DNA of 64,000 nucleotides, from positions 149,049-213,048 of the forward strand of contig NZ_SSBK01000009.1 in NCBI RefSeq assembly GCF_004795035.1, read 5' to 3'. Shown one piece after another: positions 1-8,088 of this stretch (its first letter is position 1; each line of letters begins with the position of its first letter). This DNA comes from Streptomyces sp. A0958 (lineage in GTDB: Bacteria > Actinomycetota > Actinomycetes > Streptomycetales > Streptomycetaceae). The translations under genes were made by a program, and so were the position numbers. Under the pieces are notes generated by a model that saw only the letters and a list, made by a program, of their open reading frames with translations, did no database searches and was not told where the DNA came from.

Positions 1-90
1 GGTGACCACCTCAAGGACATCCAGACCCAGCTCGACGAGGCGAAGAAGAAGATCGTCGACGGCACCATCAAGGTCAAGACCACGACCTGA
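1..90 (+). CDS. C-terminal end of BMP-family nucleoside-binding lipoprotein (partial)
   Basis: Reading frame 1 is open from the window edge to a TGA at 88-90 and encodes the last 29 residues of a protein ending in a Lys-rich helix (QLDEAKKKIVDGTIKVKTTT). This ending is typical of BMP/PnrA-like substrate-binding lipoproteins that capture nucleosides outside the membrane. The next genes encode the ATPase and two permeases of such an importer, which supports the assignment. The rest of the gene, including any lipobox, lies outside the window, so the family call rests on context and the short tail. Confidence 0.7.
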   Translation, partial: GDHLKDIQTQLDEAKKKIVDGTIKVKTTT

Positions 91-123
91 TCCGGCCCGT
101 CGATCATCTTGATCGACCCGTCG

Positions 124-169
124 ATCGGGGCCCGGCGCGCGGCCTTCGGCCGCCTGCCCGGGCCCCGAT
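124..169 (+). terminator. Hairpin after the binding-protein gene
   Basis: A 12-bp perfect inverted repeat (ATCGGGGCCCGG at 124-135, its complement at 158-169) encloses a smaller GGCC hairpin. It lies 34 bases after the stop codon at 90. It may end or attenuate transcription between the binding-protein gene and the downstream ABC genes. Confidence 0.6.
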
Positions 170-231
170 TCACGTACCCCCGCCACGGGGCACCGGCCAC
201 CTGTGACCAGGTGGCCGACGATTCGGTGGCG

Positions 232-243
232 CTACGCGCGTAG
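232..243. promoter_or_regulatory. Palindromic operator CTACGCGCGTAG, site 1 (ABC importer)
   Basis: A perfect 12-bp palindrome (14 bp with the flanking G and C) lies in the gap between the binding-protein gene and the importer ATPase. The same palindrome occurs upstream of adenosine deaminase, deoC and purine nucleoside phosphorylase, and with one change upstream of deoA. A shared repressor or activator of nucleoside use is the simplest reading. The protein that binds it is not known from this sequence. Confidence 0.65.
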
Positions 244-405
244 CACCGGGACCGGGAAGCGCCCGGCGCGGTACCTTTTTGCGCTCCACCCCCACGCCGC
301 CCACCGTCCCCACGCCGTCATACCGTTCTTCCCGTCCTCACCGTCCCCGCCCTCCGCTCCTGCCAAGGAGAGTGCGCCATCAACGCGTCCAGCAGTCCCC
401 ATGCC

Positions 406-2004
406 GTGGAGCTCCGCGGCATCACCAAGCGGTTCCCCGGGGTCGTGGCCAACCACGACATCGACATCACCGTGCGCCGCGGCACCGTCCACGCCCTCGT
501 CGGTGAGAACGGCGCAGGCAAGTCCACTCTGATGAAGATCCTGTACGGCATGCAGAAGCCGGACGAGGGCACCATCGCGGTGGACGGCGAACAGGCCACG
601 TTCTCCAACCCGGGCGACGCCATCGAGCGCGGCATCGGCATGGTGCACCAGCACTTCATGCTCGCCGACTACCTCACCGTCCTGGAGAACGTCGTCCTCG
701 GCTCCGAGAAGCTGTACGGCATCGGCGACCGGGCCCGCGCGAAGATCAAGGAGATCTCCGAGGCGTACGGCCTCGGCGTCCGCCCGGACGCCATGGTCGA
801 GGACCTCGGCGTCGCCGACCGCCAGCGCGTGGAGATCCTCAAGGTCCTCTACCGCGGCGCCCGCACCCTGATCCTCGACGAGCCCACCGCCGTCCTCGTA
901 CCGCAGGAGGTCGAAGCGCTCTTCGACAACCTGCGCGAGCTCAAGGCCGAGGGCCTGACCGTCATCTTCATCTCGCACAAGCTGGGCGAGGTGCTGTCGG
1001 TCGCCGACGAGATCACCGTCATCCGGCGCGGCACCACCGTCGGCACCGCCGACCCGAAGCACACCACGACCAAGCAGCTCGCCGAGCTGATGGTCGGCAG
1101 CGAGCTGCCGTCCCCGGAGACCCGCGAGTCGACGGTCACCGACACCCCCATGCTGACCGCCGACGGCCTGCGGCTCACCGCGACCGACCCGGACGGCGCG
1201 GTGCGCGCCGTGCTCGACGGCATCACCTTCACCATCCACAAGGGCGAGGTCCTCGGCATCGCCGGCGTCGAGGGCAACGGCCAGTCCGAACTGGTCGACG
1301 CGATCATGGGCATGCGCACCCTCGACGCGGGCACCCTCACCCTGGACGCCACCGACATCACCCGCACCCCGACGCGCAGGCGCCGCGAGGACGGCATGGC
1401 GGTCATCCCCGAGGACCGCCACCGGCACGGACTCCTCCTGGAGGCCCCGCTCTGGGAGAACCGCATCCTCGGCCACGTCACCGAACGCCCCAACAGCAGG
1501 GGCGTCTTCCTCGACACCGGGGCCGCCCGCGCCGACACCGAGCGGATCGTGCGCGAGTACGACGTACGCACCCCCGGCATCGACGTCACCGCGGCCTCCC
1601 TCTCCGGCGGCAACCAGCAGAAGCTGATCGTCGGCCGCGAGATGAGCCACTCGCCCAAGCTCCTGATCGCCGCGCACCCCACCCGGGGCGTCGACGTCGG
1701 CGCCCAGGCGCAGATCTGGGACCAGATCCGCGAGGCGCGCCGCGAGGGACTGGCGGTGCTGCTGATCTCCGCCGACCTGGACGAGCTGATCGGGCTCTCC
1801 GACACCCTGCGCGTCATGTTCCGCGGCCGCCTGGTCGCGGACGCCGACCCGGCGGCGATCACCCCCGAGGAGCTCGGCTCCGCGATGACGGGCGCCGCCA
1901 CCGGCCGCCTGGAGGCACCGGAGGAGGGCGGAGCGACCGCCGCCCCCGCCGCGGACGCCACGGACGACGACACCGACCCCCGCGAAGGGGGAGAGGACCG
2001 ATGA
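406..2004 (+). CDS. Nucleoside ABC importer, ATP-binding protein (two fused ATPase domains)
   Basis: This ATPase powers uptake of nucleosides together with the two permeases that follow. It has two tandem ABC domains, as in sugar/nucleoside importers of the RbsA/YufO type. The first has Walker A GENGAGKST near residue 34, and LILDEPTAV as Walker B. The second has a degenerate Walker A (GVEGNGQSE) and signature LSGGNQQK. The length, about 530 residues, is normal. The last codons overlap the next start (ATGA at 2001), so translation is coupled. The start is uncertain: GTG at 406 has no good ribosome site, whereas AAGGAGAG at 365-372 sits 6-10 bases before an in-frame ATC at 379, which would add nine residues. 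Confidence 0.93.
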   Translation: MELRGITKRFPGVVANHDIDITVRRGTVHALVGENGAGKSTLMKILYGMQKPDEGTIAVDGEQATFSNPGDAIERGIGMVHQHFMLADYLTVLENVVLGSEKLYGIGDRARAKIKEISEAYGLGVRPDAMVEDLGVADRQRVEILKVLYRGARTLILDEPTAVLVPQEVEALFDNLRELKAEGLTVIFISHKLGEVLSVADEITVIRRGTTVGTADPKHTTTKQLAELMVGSELPSPETRESTVTDTPMLTADGLRLTATDPDGAVRAVLDGITFTIHKGEVLGIAGVEGNGQSELVDAIMGMRTLDAGTLTLDATDITRTPTRRRREDGMAVIPEDRHRHGLLLEAPLWENRILGHVTERPNSRGVFLDTGAARADTERIVREYDVRTPGIDVTAASLSGGNQQKLIVGREMSHSPKLLIAAHPTRGVDVGAQAQIWDQIREARREGLAVLLISADLDELIGLSDTLRVMFRGRLVADADPAAITPEELGSAMTGAATGRLEAPEEGGATAAPAADATDDDTDPREGGEDR

Positions 2005-3116
2005 AGAAGATCGACAAGGAGCGGCTGCTCCTGGGGATCGCGGCCCCCGTACTCGCGATCGTGGTCGCCTTCCTGGTGACGGCACTCGTGCTCGCCGCCA
2101 CCGGCAAGGAACCGTTCAACGCCTTCGGCATCATGTTCGACTACGGCCTGAAGTCGGACAGCCAGGTCTACATCCTGAACAAGGCGACGACGTACTACCT
2201 CGCGGGTCTCGCGGTGGCCGTCGGCTTCCGGATGAACCTCTTCAACATCGGCGTCGACGGGCAGTACCGCCTCGCCGCCTTCTTCGCCGCCGCGCTCGGC
2301 GGCGCGCTGACCCTGCCCGGCGCCCTGCAGATCCCGCTGATCATCCTCACCGCGATGATCGTCGGCGCGATGTGGGCCGGGATCGCCGGTCTCCTCAAGG
2401 TCACCCGGGGCGTCAGCGAGGTCGTCTCGACGATCATGCTGAACTCCATCGCGACCGCGATCATCGGCTACCTGCTCCAGCAGAACCGCCTCGGCCACCT
2501 CGACAAGGCCGGCACCAAGATCTCCACCAAGCCGCTCCCGGAGTCCTCGCACTTCTTCGAGTTCCCGACGACCCCGACGCCCATCTGGGGCTTCATCGTC
2601 GTCGCCGTCGTCGCGGGCGTCGCGTACTGGTTCACCCTCTCGCGCACCCGCTTCGGCTTCGACCTGCGCACCGTAGGCCAGTCCGGCTCCGCCGCCGAGG
2701 CCAGCGGCGTCAACGTCCGCCGGATGGTCATCACCTCGATGCTCATCTCGGGCGCCGTCGCCGGCCTCATCGGCATGCCGACGCTGCTCAACGACAGCCA
2801 CGAGTTCAGCGGCGACTTCCCCGTGGGCATCGGCTTCACCGGCATCGCCATCGCACTCCTCGGCCGCAACCACCCCATCGGCATCGCGCTCGGCGCACTG
2901 CTCTGGGGCTTCCTGGAGCGCGGCACCGGAAAGCTGGAGTTCGAGGGGTACGACAAGGAGATCGTCGGCGTGATCCAGGGCGTCATCGTCCTGTGCGTCG
3001 TCATCGCCTACGAAGTCGTCCGCCGCTACGGACTCAAACGCCAGCAGAGCAAGGTCGGCGCGGAACTCGCCGCACAGGCCGCCCGTAACTCCGACCAGCA
3101 GGAGGTGTCGGCGTGA
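2001..3116 (+). CDS. Nucleoside ABC importer, permease 1
   Basis: This 371-residue integral membrane protein of the BPD_transp_2 (RbsC/YufP-like) family forms half of the import channel. An N-terminal anchor (residues about 10-33) is followed by about eight hydrophobic segments. The family motif around VGFRMNLFNIGVDGQ and the cytoplasmic coupling region around GLNVRRMV-like residues (here EASGVNVRRMVITSM) are visible. It overlaps the ATPase gene by 4 bp (ATGA) and the second permease by 4 bp (GTGA), which indicates one tightly coupled operon. A nucleoside substrate is inferred from the adjoining cytidine deaminase gene and the BMP-type binding protein, not from the permease itself. Confidence 0.92.
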   Translation: MKKIDKERLLLGIAAPVLAIVVAFLVTALVLAATGKEPFNAFGIMFDYGLKSDSQVYILNKATTYYLAGLAVAVGFRMNLFNIGVDGQYRLAAFFAAALGGALTLPGALQIPLIILTAMIVGAMWAGIAGLLKVTRGVSEVVSTIMLNSIATAIIGYLLQQNRLGHLDKAGTKISTKPLPESSHFFEFPTTPTPIWGFIVVAVVAGVAYWFTLSRTRFGFDLRTVGQSGSAAEASGVNVRRMVITSMLISGAVAGLIGMPTLLNDSHEFSGDFPVGIGFTGIAIALLGRNHPIGIALGALLWGFLERGTGKLEFEGYDKEIVGVIQGVIVLCVVIAYEVVRRYGLKRQQSKVGAELAAQAARNSDQQEVSA

Positions 3117-4402
3117 CCGTCACGGCGACTTCCACCCCGCCCCCCGCGGCCCCCAAGGTCTCCGGCGGCAAGAGCGGCCGCACCCGCCTCTCGTTCCCCG
3201 TCGTCCTGCTGATCATCGCGGGCGCCCTGCTCGCGCTGTCCGCCGTACGCGCCATCACCGGCGCCCAGGACGTCACCTCGGCCGGCCAGATCAGCGCCGC
3301 CCTCGCCATGGCCGTACCGATCGGCCTCGCCGGTCTCGGCGGCCTCTGGGCCGAACGCGCCGGCGTGGTCAACATCGGCCTCGAAGGCATGATGATCCTC
3401 GGCACCTTCTTCGGTGCCTGGGCCGGCTGGCAGACCAGCCCCTGGCTCGGCGTCCTCGCCGGCGTCGTCGGCGGCATGCTCGGCGGACTGCTCCACGCGA
3501 TCGCGACCGTCACCTTCGGCGTCGACCACATCATCTCCGGCATCGCGATCAACATCCTGGCGCTCGGCTTCACCACCTACTTCGCCAAGCTCTGGTTCAA
3601 CACCGGCGAAGCGGCGGCCAAGGGCGGCTCCCCGAAGCAGTCACCACCGGCCGACGACATCACCTCGGTGACGATCCCGGGCCTCTCCGACTGGCTCCAC
3701 TCCGTCGAGAAGCACCACTGGTTCTTCGTCTCCGACCTCGCCGGCATCATCGGCGGCCTCGTCACCAACGTGTCGCTGCTGACGATCCTGGCCGTGGTCC
3801 TCTTCGTGGCCACCTTCTTCATCCTGTGGAAGACCGCCTTCGGCCTGCGGCTGCGCTCCTGCGGCGAGAACCCGGTCGCCGCCGAATCGCTCGGCGTCAA
3901 CGTCTACACGTACAAGTACATCGCGGTGATCGTCTCCGGCGGCCTCGCCGGACTCGGCGGCGCCTTCCTCTCCCTGGTCACCTCGCACATCTACAACGAG
4001 GGACAGACCGGCGGACGCGGATACATCGGTCTCGCCGCGATGATCTTCGGCAACTGGCGCCCCGGCGGACTCGCCATGGGCGCGGGCCTGTTCGGCTTCG
4101 CCGACGCGCTCCAGCTGCGCAACGGCGGCGAGTCCGTCCACGCGCTGCTCCTGCTGCTCTTCGTCGTGCTCGTGGGCATCGCCGGCTGGAAGCTCTACCG
4201 CAAGAGCTTCGTGCAGGGCGTCGTCAGCGCGGTCATCGCGGCCGCCGTCCTGGTCTGGTACCTCGCCACGGACTCCGTGCCCACCGAGTTCGTGAGCGCC
4301 ACGCCGTACATCGTCACGCTGCTCGTCCTCTCGCTCTCCGCGCAGCGGCTGCGGATGCCGAAGGCGGACGGCATGCGCTACCGCAAGGGCCAGGGCAAAT
4401 GA
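3113..4402 (+). CDS. Nucleoside ABC importer, permease 2
   Basis: The 429-residue second channel subunit pairs with the preceding permease. It has the family motif AERAGVVNIGLEGMMILG near residues 83-100 and EN-AAESLGVNVYTYKY as the coupling loop. About ten hydrophobic segments are present, with an extra C-terminal pair. It starts with GTG inside the stop region of permease 1 (4-bp overlap) and its own stop overlaps the ATG of cytidine deaminase at 4399. The whole uptake and deamination set is therefore probably one transcript. Confidence 0.92.
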   Translation: MTVTATSTPPPAAPKVSGGKSGRTRLSFPVVLLIIAGALLALSAVRAITGAQDVTSAGQISAALAMAVPIGLAGLGGLWAERAGVVNIGLEGMMILGTFFGAWAGWQTSPWLGVLAGVVGGMLGGLLHAIATVTFGVDHIISGIAINILALGFTTYFAKLWFNTGEAAAKGGSPKQSPPADDITSVTIPGLSDWLHSVEKHHWFFVSDLAGIIGGLVTNVSLLTILAVVLFVATFFILWKTAFGLRLRSCGENPVAAESLGVNVYTYKYIAVIVSGGLAGLGGAFLSLVTSHIYNEGQTGGRGYIGLAAMIFGNWRPGGLAMGAGLFGFADALQLRNGGESVHALLLLLFVVLVGIAGWKLYRKSFVQGVVSAVIAAAVLVWYLATDSVPTEFVSATPYIVTLLVLSLSAQRLRMPKADGMRYRKGQGK

Positions 4403-4803
4403 CGCCCCCCGCCCTGACCGGGGCCGACTGGGACACCCTGCGGGCCGCGGCCCGGGACGCCATGTCCCGGGCGTACGCCCCCTACTCCGGCTACCCGGTC
4501 GGCGTCGCCGCCCGCGTGGACGACGGCCGCACGATCACCGGGTGCAACGTCGAGAACGCCTCGTACGGCATCGGCCTGTGCGCCGAGTGCGGCCTGGTCT
4601 CCCAGCTGCACGCCACCGGCGGCGGCCGGCTGACCCACTTCACCTGCGTGGACGGGGCGGGCGAGATCCTGGTCCCGTGCGGCAGGTGCAGGCAGCTGCT
4701 GTACGAGTTCGGCGGACCGGAACTCGTCCTGGAGACCCCGGACGGCTTCCGCACCCTGGACGAGATGCTGCCCCAGGCCTTCGGCCCGTCGCACCTCGCC
4801 TAG
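4399..4803 (+). CDS. cdd: Cytidine deaminase
   Basis: The enzyme converts cytidine and deoxycytidine to uridine and deoxyuridine in the cytoplasm. The 134 residues match the small tetrameric class. NVENASYGIGLCAEC carries the substrate-binding Asn/Glu and the first zinc cysteine with the catalytic Glu (CAE), and PCGRCRQLL carries the other two zinc cysteines. The ATG at 4399 overlaps the stop of permease 2 (ATGA). An open frame extends upstream to 3826 but runs through the permease gene in another frame and is not used here. A strong hairpin follows the stop. Confidence 0.95.
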   Translation: MTPPALTGADWDTLRAAARDAMSRAYAPYSGYPVGVAARVDDGRTITGCNVENASYGIGLCAECGLVSQLHATGGGRLTHFTCVDGAGEILVPCGRCRQLLYEFGGPELVLETPDGFRTLDEMLPQAFGPSHLA

Positions 4804-4809
4804 CACCCG

Positions 4810-4840
4810 CCGGGTGGGCCCCATACAGGGGCCCACCCGG
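4810..4840 (+). terminator. Terminator after the importer-cdd operon
   Basis: A perfect 13-bp stem (CCGGGTGGGCCCC and its complement) with a 5-base loop is followed by CATCTTTTCC. It lies 7 bases after the cdd stop and separates the operon from deoA. Confidence 0.85.
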
Positions 4841-4854
4841 CATCTTTTCCCCTC

Positions 4855-4868
4855 TCTATGCGCGTAGA
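4855..4868. promoter_or_regulatory. Palindromic operator, site 2 (deoA)
   Basis: TCTATGCGCGTAGA differs by one base from the palindrome found at the other nucleoside genes (T for C in the left arm). It lies 50 bases before the deoA ATG and just after the cdd terminator, where the deoA promoter should be. Confidence 0.6.
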
Positions 4869-4918
4869 GTCAACGAGACCGACTCACGTGTACGTACCGG
4901 CCGGAAGGACTCCAGACC

Positions 4919-6196
4919 ATGGACGCCATCTCCGTCATCCGCACCAAGCGGGACCGAGGCGAGCTGACCCCCGAGCAGATCGACTGGGTCATCGACGCGT
5001 ACACCCGCGGCGAGGTCGCCGACGAGCAGATGTCCGCACTGGCCATGGCGATCCTGCTGAACGGCATGAACCGTACGGAGATCGCCCGCTGGACCGCCGC
5101 CATGATCGCCTCCGGCGAGCGGATGAACTTCGACGCGCTCTCCCGCCCCACCACCGACAAGCACTCCACCGGCGGCGTCGGCGACAAGATCACCCTCCCG
5201 CTCGCCCCGCTGGTCGCCGCCTGCGGCGCCGCCGTACCCCAGCTCAGCGGCCGGGGCCTCGGCCACACCGGCGGCACGCTCGACAAGCTGGAGTCCATCC
5301 CCGGCTGGCGCGCCCACCTGTCCAACGCCGAGATGCTGGACGTCCTCGACACCACCGGCGCGGTCATCTGCGCGGCGGGCGACGGCCTCGCCCCCGCCGA
5401 CAAGAAGCTGTACGCGCTCCGCGACGTCACCGGCACCGTCGAGGCGATCCCGCTCATCGCCAGCTCGATCATGTCCAAGAAGATCGCCGAGGGCACCGGC
5501 GCCCTCGTCCTGGACGTCAAGGTCGGCTCCGGCGCCTTCATGAAGACCCTGGACGACGCCCGCGAACTGGCCTCCACCATGGTCGCGCTCGGCACCGACA
5601 GCGGCGTCCGCACGGTCGCCCTGCTCACCGACATGTCCACCCCCCTCGGCCTGACCGCGGGCAACGCCCTGGAGGTCCGCGAGTCCGTCGAGGTCCTGGC
5701 CGGCGGCGGCCCGAAGGACGTCATCGACCTCACCGTCGCCCTCGCCCGCGAGATGCTGGACGCGGCCGGCCTCAAGGACGCCGACCCGGAGAAGGCCCTC
5801 GCCGACGGCTCCGCCATGGACGTCTGGCGCCGCATGATCTCCGCCCAGGGCGGCGACCCCGACGCCGAACTCCCGGTCGCCCGCGAACAGCACGTCATCA
5901 AGGCATCCTCCTCGGGCGTCCTGACCCGCCTGGACGCCTACGACATCGGCGTCGCCGCCTGGCGCCTGGGCGCGGGCCGCGCCCGCAAGGAGGACCCGGT
6001 CCAGGCCGGCGCGGGCGTCGAACTCCACGCCAAGCCGGGCGACGAGATCACCGCCGGCCAGCCGCTGCTGACGCTGCACACGGACACCCCGGAGAAGTTC
6101 GACTACGCCCTGAAGGCACTGCCCGACGCCTACGACATCGCCCCCTCGGGCACCCCGTTCACGGCCACCCCGGTGGTGCGGGAACGCATCGCCTGA
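4919..6196 (+). CDS. deoA: Thymidine phosphorylase
   Basis: The enzyme splits thymidine or deoxyuridine with phosphate to give the base and deoxyribose 1-phosphate, feeding deoC. At 425 residues it has the normal length for the pyrimidine nucleoside phosphorylase family. The alpha-domain start (AISVIRTKRDRGELTPEQIDWVI), the phosphate and substrate loop KHSTGGVGDK near residues 81-90, and the SGRGLGHTGGTLDKLES motif near 117-133 are all present. It is monocistronic by appearance: a terminator precedes it, GGAAGGA sits before the ATG, and a hairpin follows at 6221. The upstream palindrome suggests it shares regulation with the importer, add, deoC and the purine nucleoside phosphorylase. Confidence 0.95.
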   Translation: MDAISVIRTKRDRGELTPEQIDWVIDAYTRGEVADEQMSALAMAILLNGMNRTEIARWTAAMIASGERMNFDALSRPTTDKHSTGGVGDKITLPLAPLVAACGAAVPQLSGRGLGHTGGTLDKLESIPGWRAHLSNAEMLDVLDTTGAVICAAGDGLAPADKKLYALRDVTGTVEAIPLIASSIMSKKIAEGTGALVLDVKVGSGAFMKTLDDARELASTMVALGTDSGVRTVALLTDMSTPLGLTAGNALEVRESVEVLAGGGPKDVIDLTVALAREMLDAAGLKDADPEKALADGSAMDVWRRMISAQGGDPDAELPVAREQHVIKASSSGVLTRLDAYDIGVAAWRLGAGRARKEDPVQAGAGVELHAKPGDEITAGQPLLTLHTDTPEKFDYALKALPDAYDIAPSGTPFTATPVVRERIA

Positions 6197-6220
6197 CCTG
6201 CGGTTTCCCCGTACGGGTAA

Positions 6221-6250
6221 ACGGGACCGGCGGACTGCCGCCGGTCCCGT
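6221..6250 (+). terminator. Terminator after deoA
   Basis: A perfect 13-bp stem (ACGGGACCGGCGG) with the 4-base loop ACTG lies 24 bases after the deoA stop. Confidence 0.85.
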
Positions 6251-6295
6251 TCGGCGTGCTGGACGTCGGTGACGCACCGAAGGCAGGAGACCGCC

Positions 6296-6505
6296 ATGAG
6301 CGCACTCACCGTCGATCCCGCGCCGGGCGCCGAGCTGTTCCCGCTCCTCGACCCCCGGCACTCCGGCCGCCCCACGGCCACGCTGTACGGGGAGCCCGAG
6401 AGCGGCACCTACCGCGTGCTGGACACGGTCGAGTACGGCGGGGGGCTGACGCTGCCGGAACCGTTCGGTGTGGACCTGGACACCGGAGTCTTCCCCGTCA
6501 GCTGA
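6296..6505 (+). pseudogene. Remnant of a Uma2-family (DUF820) protein
   Basis: The 69-residue product ends in a segment (TYRVLDTVEYGGGLTLPEPFGVDLDTGVFP split over residues about 40-67) that resembles the C-terminal strand region of Uma2-family putative endonucleases. The catalytic part of the family, about 100 residues further upstream, is missing. GGCAGGAGA precedes the ATG, so it could still be translated. Either the middle of an old gene was deleted or a C-terminal fragment acquired a start. The family call is from pattern recognition and is moderately sure. Confidence 0.5.
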
Positions 6506-6557
6506 TAAGGGCCGGGCGGCGCGATGAGTTTCCGGCGCGGCTCCGGTCTGTCTGGGC

Positions 6558-6842
6558 ATGGAAGCCCCCCCGCCGGCCGCGCTCATCGTCTCCGGGCACG
6601 TCACGCGTGACGCCGTACCGCGCCTGTGTGCGGACCTGGAGGCACTGCTGGCCGCGTCGCCGGGTGCCGCTGCGGTGGACTGCGACCTGAGCGGTGTCGT
6701 CCGGCCGGACCTGACGACGGTGGAGGCGATCGCCCGTCTGTCCCTGACCGCCCGCAGGGCGGGCGGCAGACGGCTCCGGCTGCGCGGAACACCACCGGAG
6801 CTGCGAGCGCTGCTGGATCTGGTGGGTCTGGGCGAGGCTTGA
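6558..6842 (+). CDS. Small STAS-domain protein
   Basis: The 94 residues form one STAS-like fold: an alternating strand/helix pattern with VDCDLSGVVRPDLTTVEAIARLSLTARRAGGRRLRLRG-type layout (residues about 40-78). STAS proteins of this length act as anti-sigma-factor antagonists or small regulators. The serine usually phosphorylated at the start of the second helix is replaced by Leu-Thr (PDLTTVEAI), so Thr may take its place or regulation may differ. No partner kinase gene is next to it. It stands between the Uma2 remnant and the convergent sigma factor gene. Confidence 0.7.
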   Translation: MEAPPPAALIVSGHVTRDAVPRLCADLEALLAASPGAAAVDCDLSGVVRPDLTTVEAIARLSLTARRAGGRRLRLRGTPPELRALLDLVGLGEA

Positions 6843-6954
6843 TCGGATGCCGCCCCGGGAAAGCGAGCCCCAACGTTCCCGGACGGCACGCCGTCCCGGC
6901 GGCCTGCGCGTACTCGGGCCGGGCCGGCCGGGAACCCCGCCACCAACCCCGCTC

Positions 6955-7986
6955 TCACGCCCCCTCGTCGTCCAGATGATCCGGCAACCCGAACAGCGGG
7001 AACCAGCGCGGGGTGTCCAGGAAGCAGTGCATGCCCGTGATCGCGCCGTCCGAGATGTCGATGACCTGGACCGCCCACGGCACGAAGCCGGGGCCCTCCG
7101 GGTTCGGCTTGTAGTGGGCGAAGGCCGGGGCGCCGTTGGCGGAGGTGGCGATCAGGCGGGAGCCGGCGCAGGCCGCGCCGATGGATGTCATGAAGCCGGT
7201 GATGTCGTCGTGGCCCCGGAGCCAGAGGTCGAACGGCGGCATCGTCATCACCGCGTCCTCGTGGAGCAGCGCGGTCAGGGCCTTCATGTCGTAGCCCTCG
7301 AACGCCGCGACATACCGCTCCAGCAGCTTGGCCTGCTCCTCGTCGAGAGGGTTGGCGGCGTCGGCGGCCACGGTCTCGTGGTCGGTGAGCGTGGCGCGGG
7401 CGCGCTGGAGGGCGCTGTTGACCGAGGCGACGGACGTGTCGAGCAACTCCGCGACCTCGCTCGCCTTCCACGCCAGCACCTCGCGCAGGATCAGCACCGC
7501 GCGCTGCTTCGGCGGCAGGTGCTGGAGCGCGGCGACGAAGGCCAGCCGTACCGATTCGCGCGCCACCGCCGCCTCGGCCGGGTCCTCGATCGACGGGATG
7601 ATCCGGCCGTCCGGCATCGGCTCCAGCCAGGTGTTCTCCGGCAGCGGGTTGAGCGCGGCCTGCGCGAGCGGCGTCGGGCCCGACAGGTCGACGGGTCTGG
7701 CCCGCTTCTTGCCCGCGTTCAGCATGTCCAGGCAGACGTTCGTCGCGATGCGGTACAGCCAGGACCGCAGCGAGGACCGGCCCTCGAACTTGTCGAAATT
7801 GCGCCAGGCCCGCAACAGCGTGTCCTGGACCGCGTCCTCCGCCTCGAAGGCCGAGCCGAGCATCCGGTAGCAGTAACCGGTCAGCTCGACCCGGTGCCCC
7901 TCCAGACTGCTGTCGATGTCGCCCGCCGCACCGGCCCCTGTCCCCGTCCCGGACCCCGCTGCCGCCGCCGCTGTCAGATCACTCAT
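6955..7986 (-). CDS. ECF sigma factor of the SigJ type with C-terminal SnoaL-like domain
   Basis: A 343-residue extracytoplasmic-function sigma factor. Region 2 lies at about residues 25-95 (CYRMLGSAFEAEDAVQDTLLRAWRN, SSLRSWLYRIATNVCLDML), and region 4 at about 150-205 (LPPKQRAVLILREVLAWKASEVAELL). The last 120 residues form a SnoaL/NTF2-like domain (LLERYVAAFEGYDMKALTALLHEDAVMTMPPFDLW). In this ECF group the extra domain replaces a separate anti-sigma factor and adjusts activity in cis. No anti-sigma gene is adjacent, which fits. A GTG at 8016 would add ten residues. The signal it answers cannot be read here. Confidence 0.9.
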   Translation of the reverse strand: MSDLTAAAAAGSGTGTGAGAAGDIDSSLEGHRVELTGYCYRMLGSAFEAEDAVQDTLLRAWRNFDKFEGRSSLRSWLYRIATNVCLDMLNAGKKRARPVDLSGPTPLAQAALNPLPENTWLEPMPDGRIIPSIEDPAEAAVARESVRLAFVAALQHLPPKQRAVLILREVLAWKASEVAELLDTSVASVNSALQRARATLTDHETVAADAANPLDEEQAKLLERYVAAFEGYDMKALTALLHEDAVMTMPPFDLWLRGHDDITGFMTSIGAACAGSRLIATSANGAPAFAHYKPNPEGPGFVPWAVQVIDISDGAITGMHCFLDTPRWFPLFGLPDHLDDEGA

Positions 7987-8088
7987 CGCCCGTTCACCCC
8001 TGTTGCTCTGTGACACCGCTCACTTCCACCAGCACTTCGGAAGCTACAGCAGGGGACTGACAACGGGGGTGGGAAGAGCGGGAGGCGG

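Noticed and set aside
3826..4398. N-terminal extension of cytidine deaminase
   Set aside because: The extension lies inside the permease gene in another frame and is Arg-rich; the ATGA overlap at 4399 gives the normal length.
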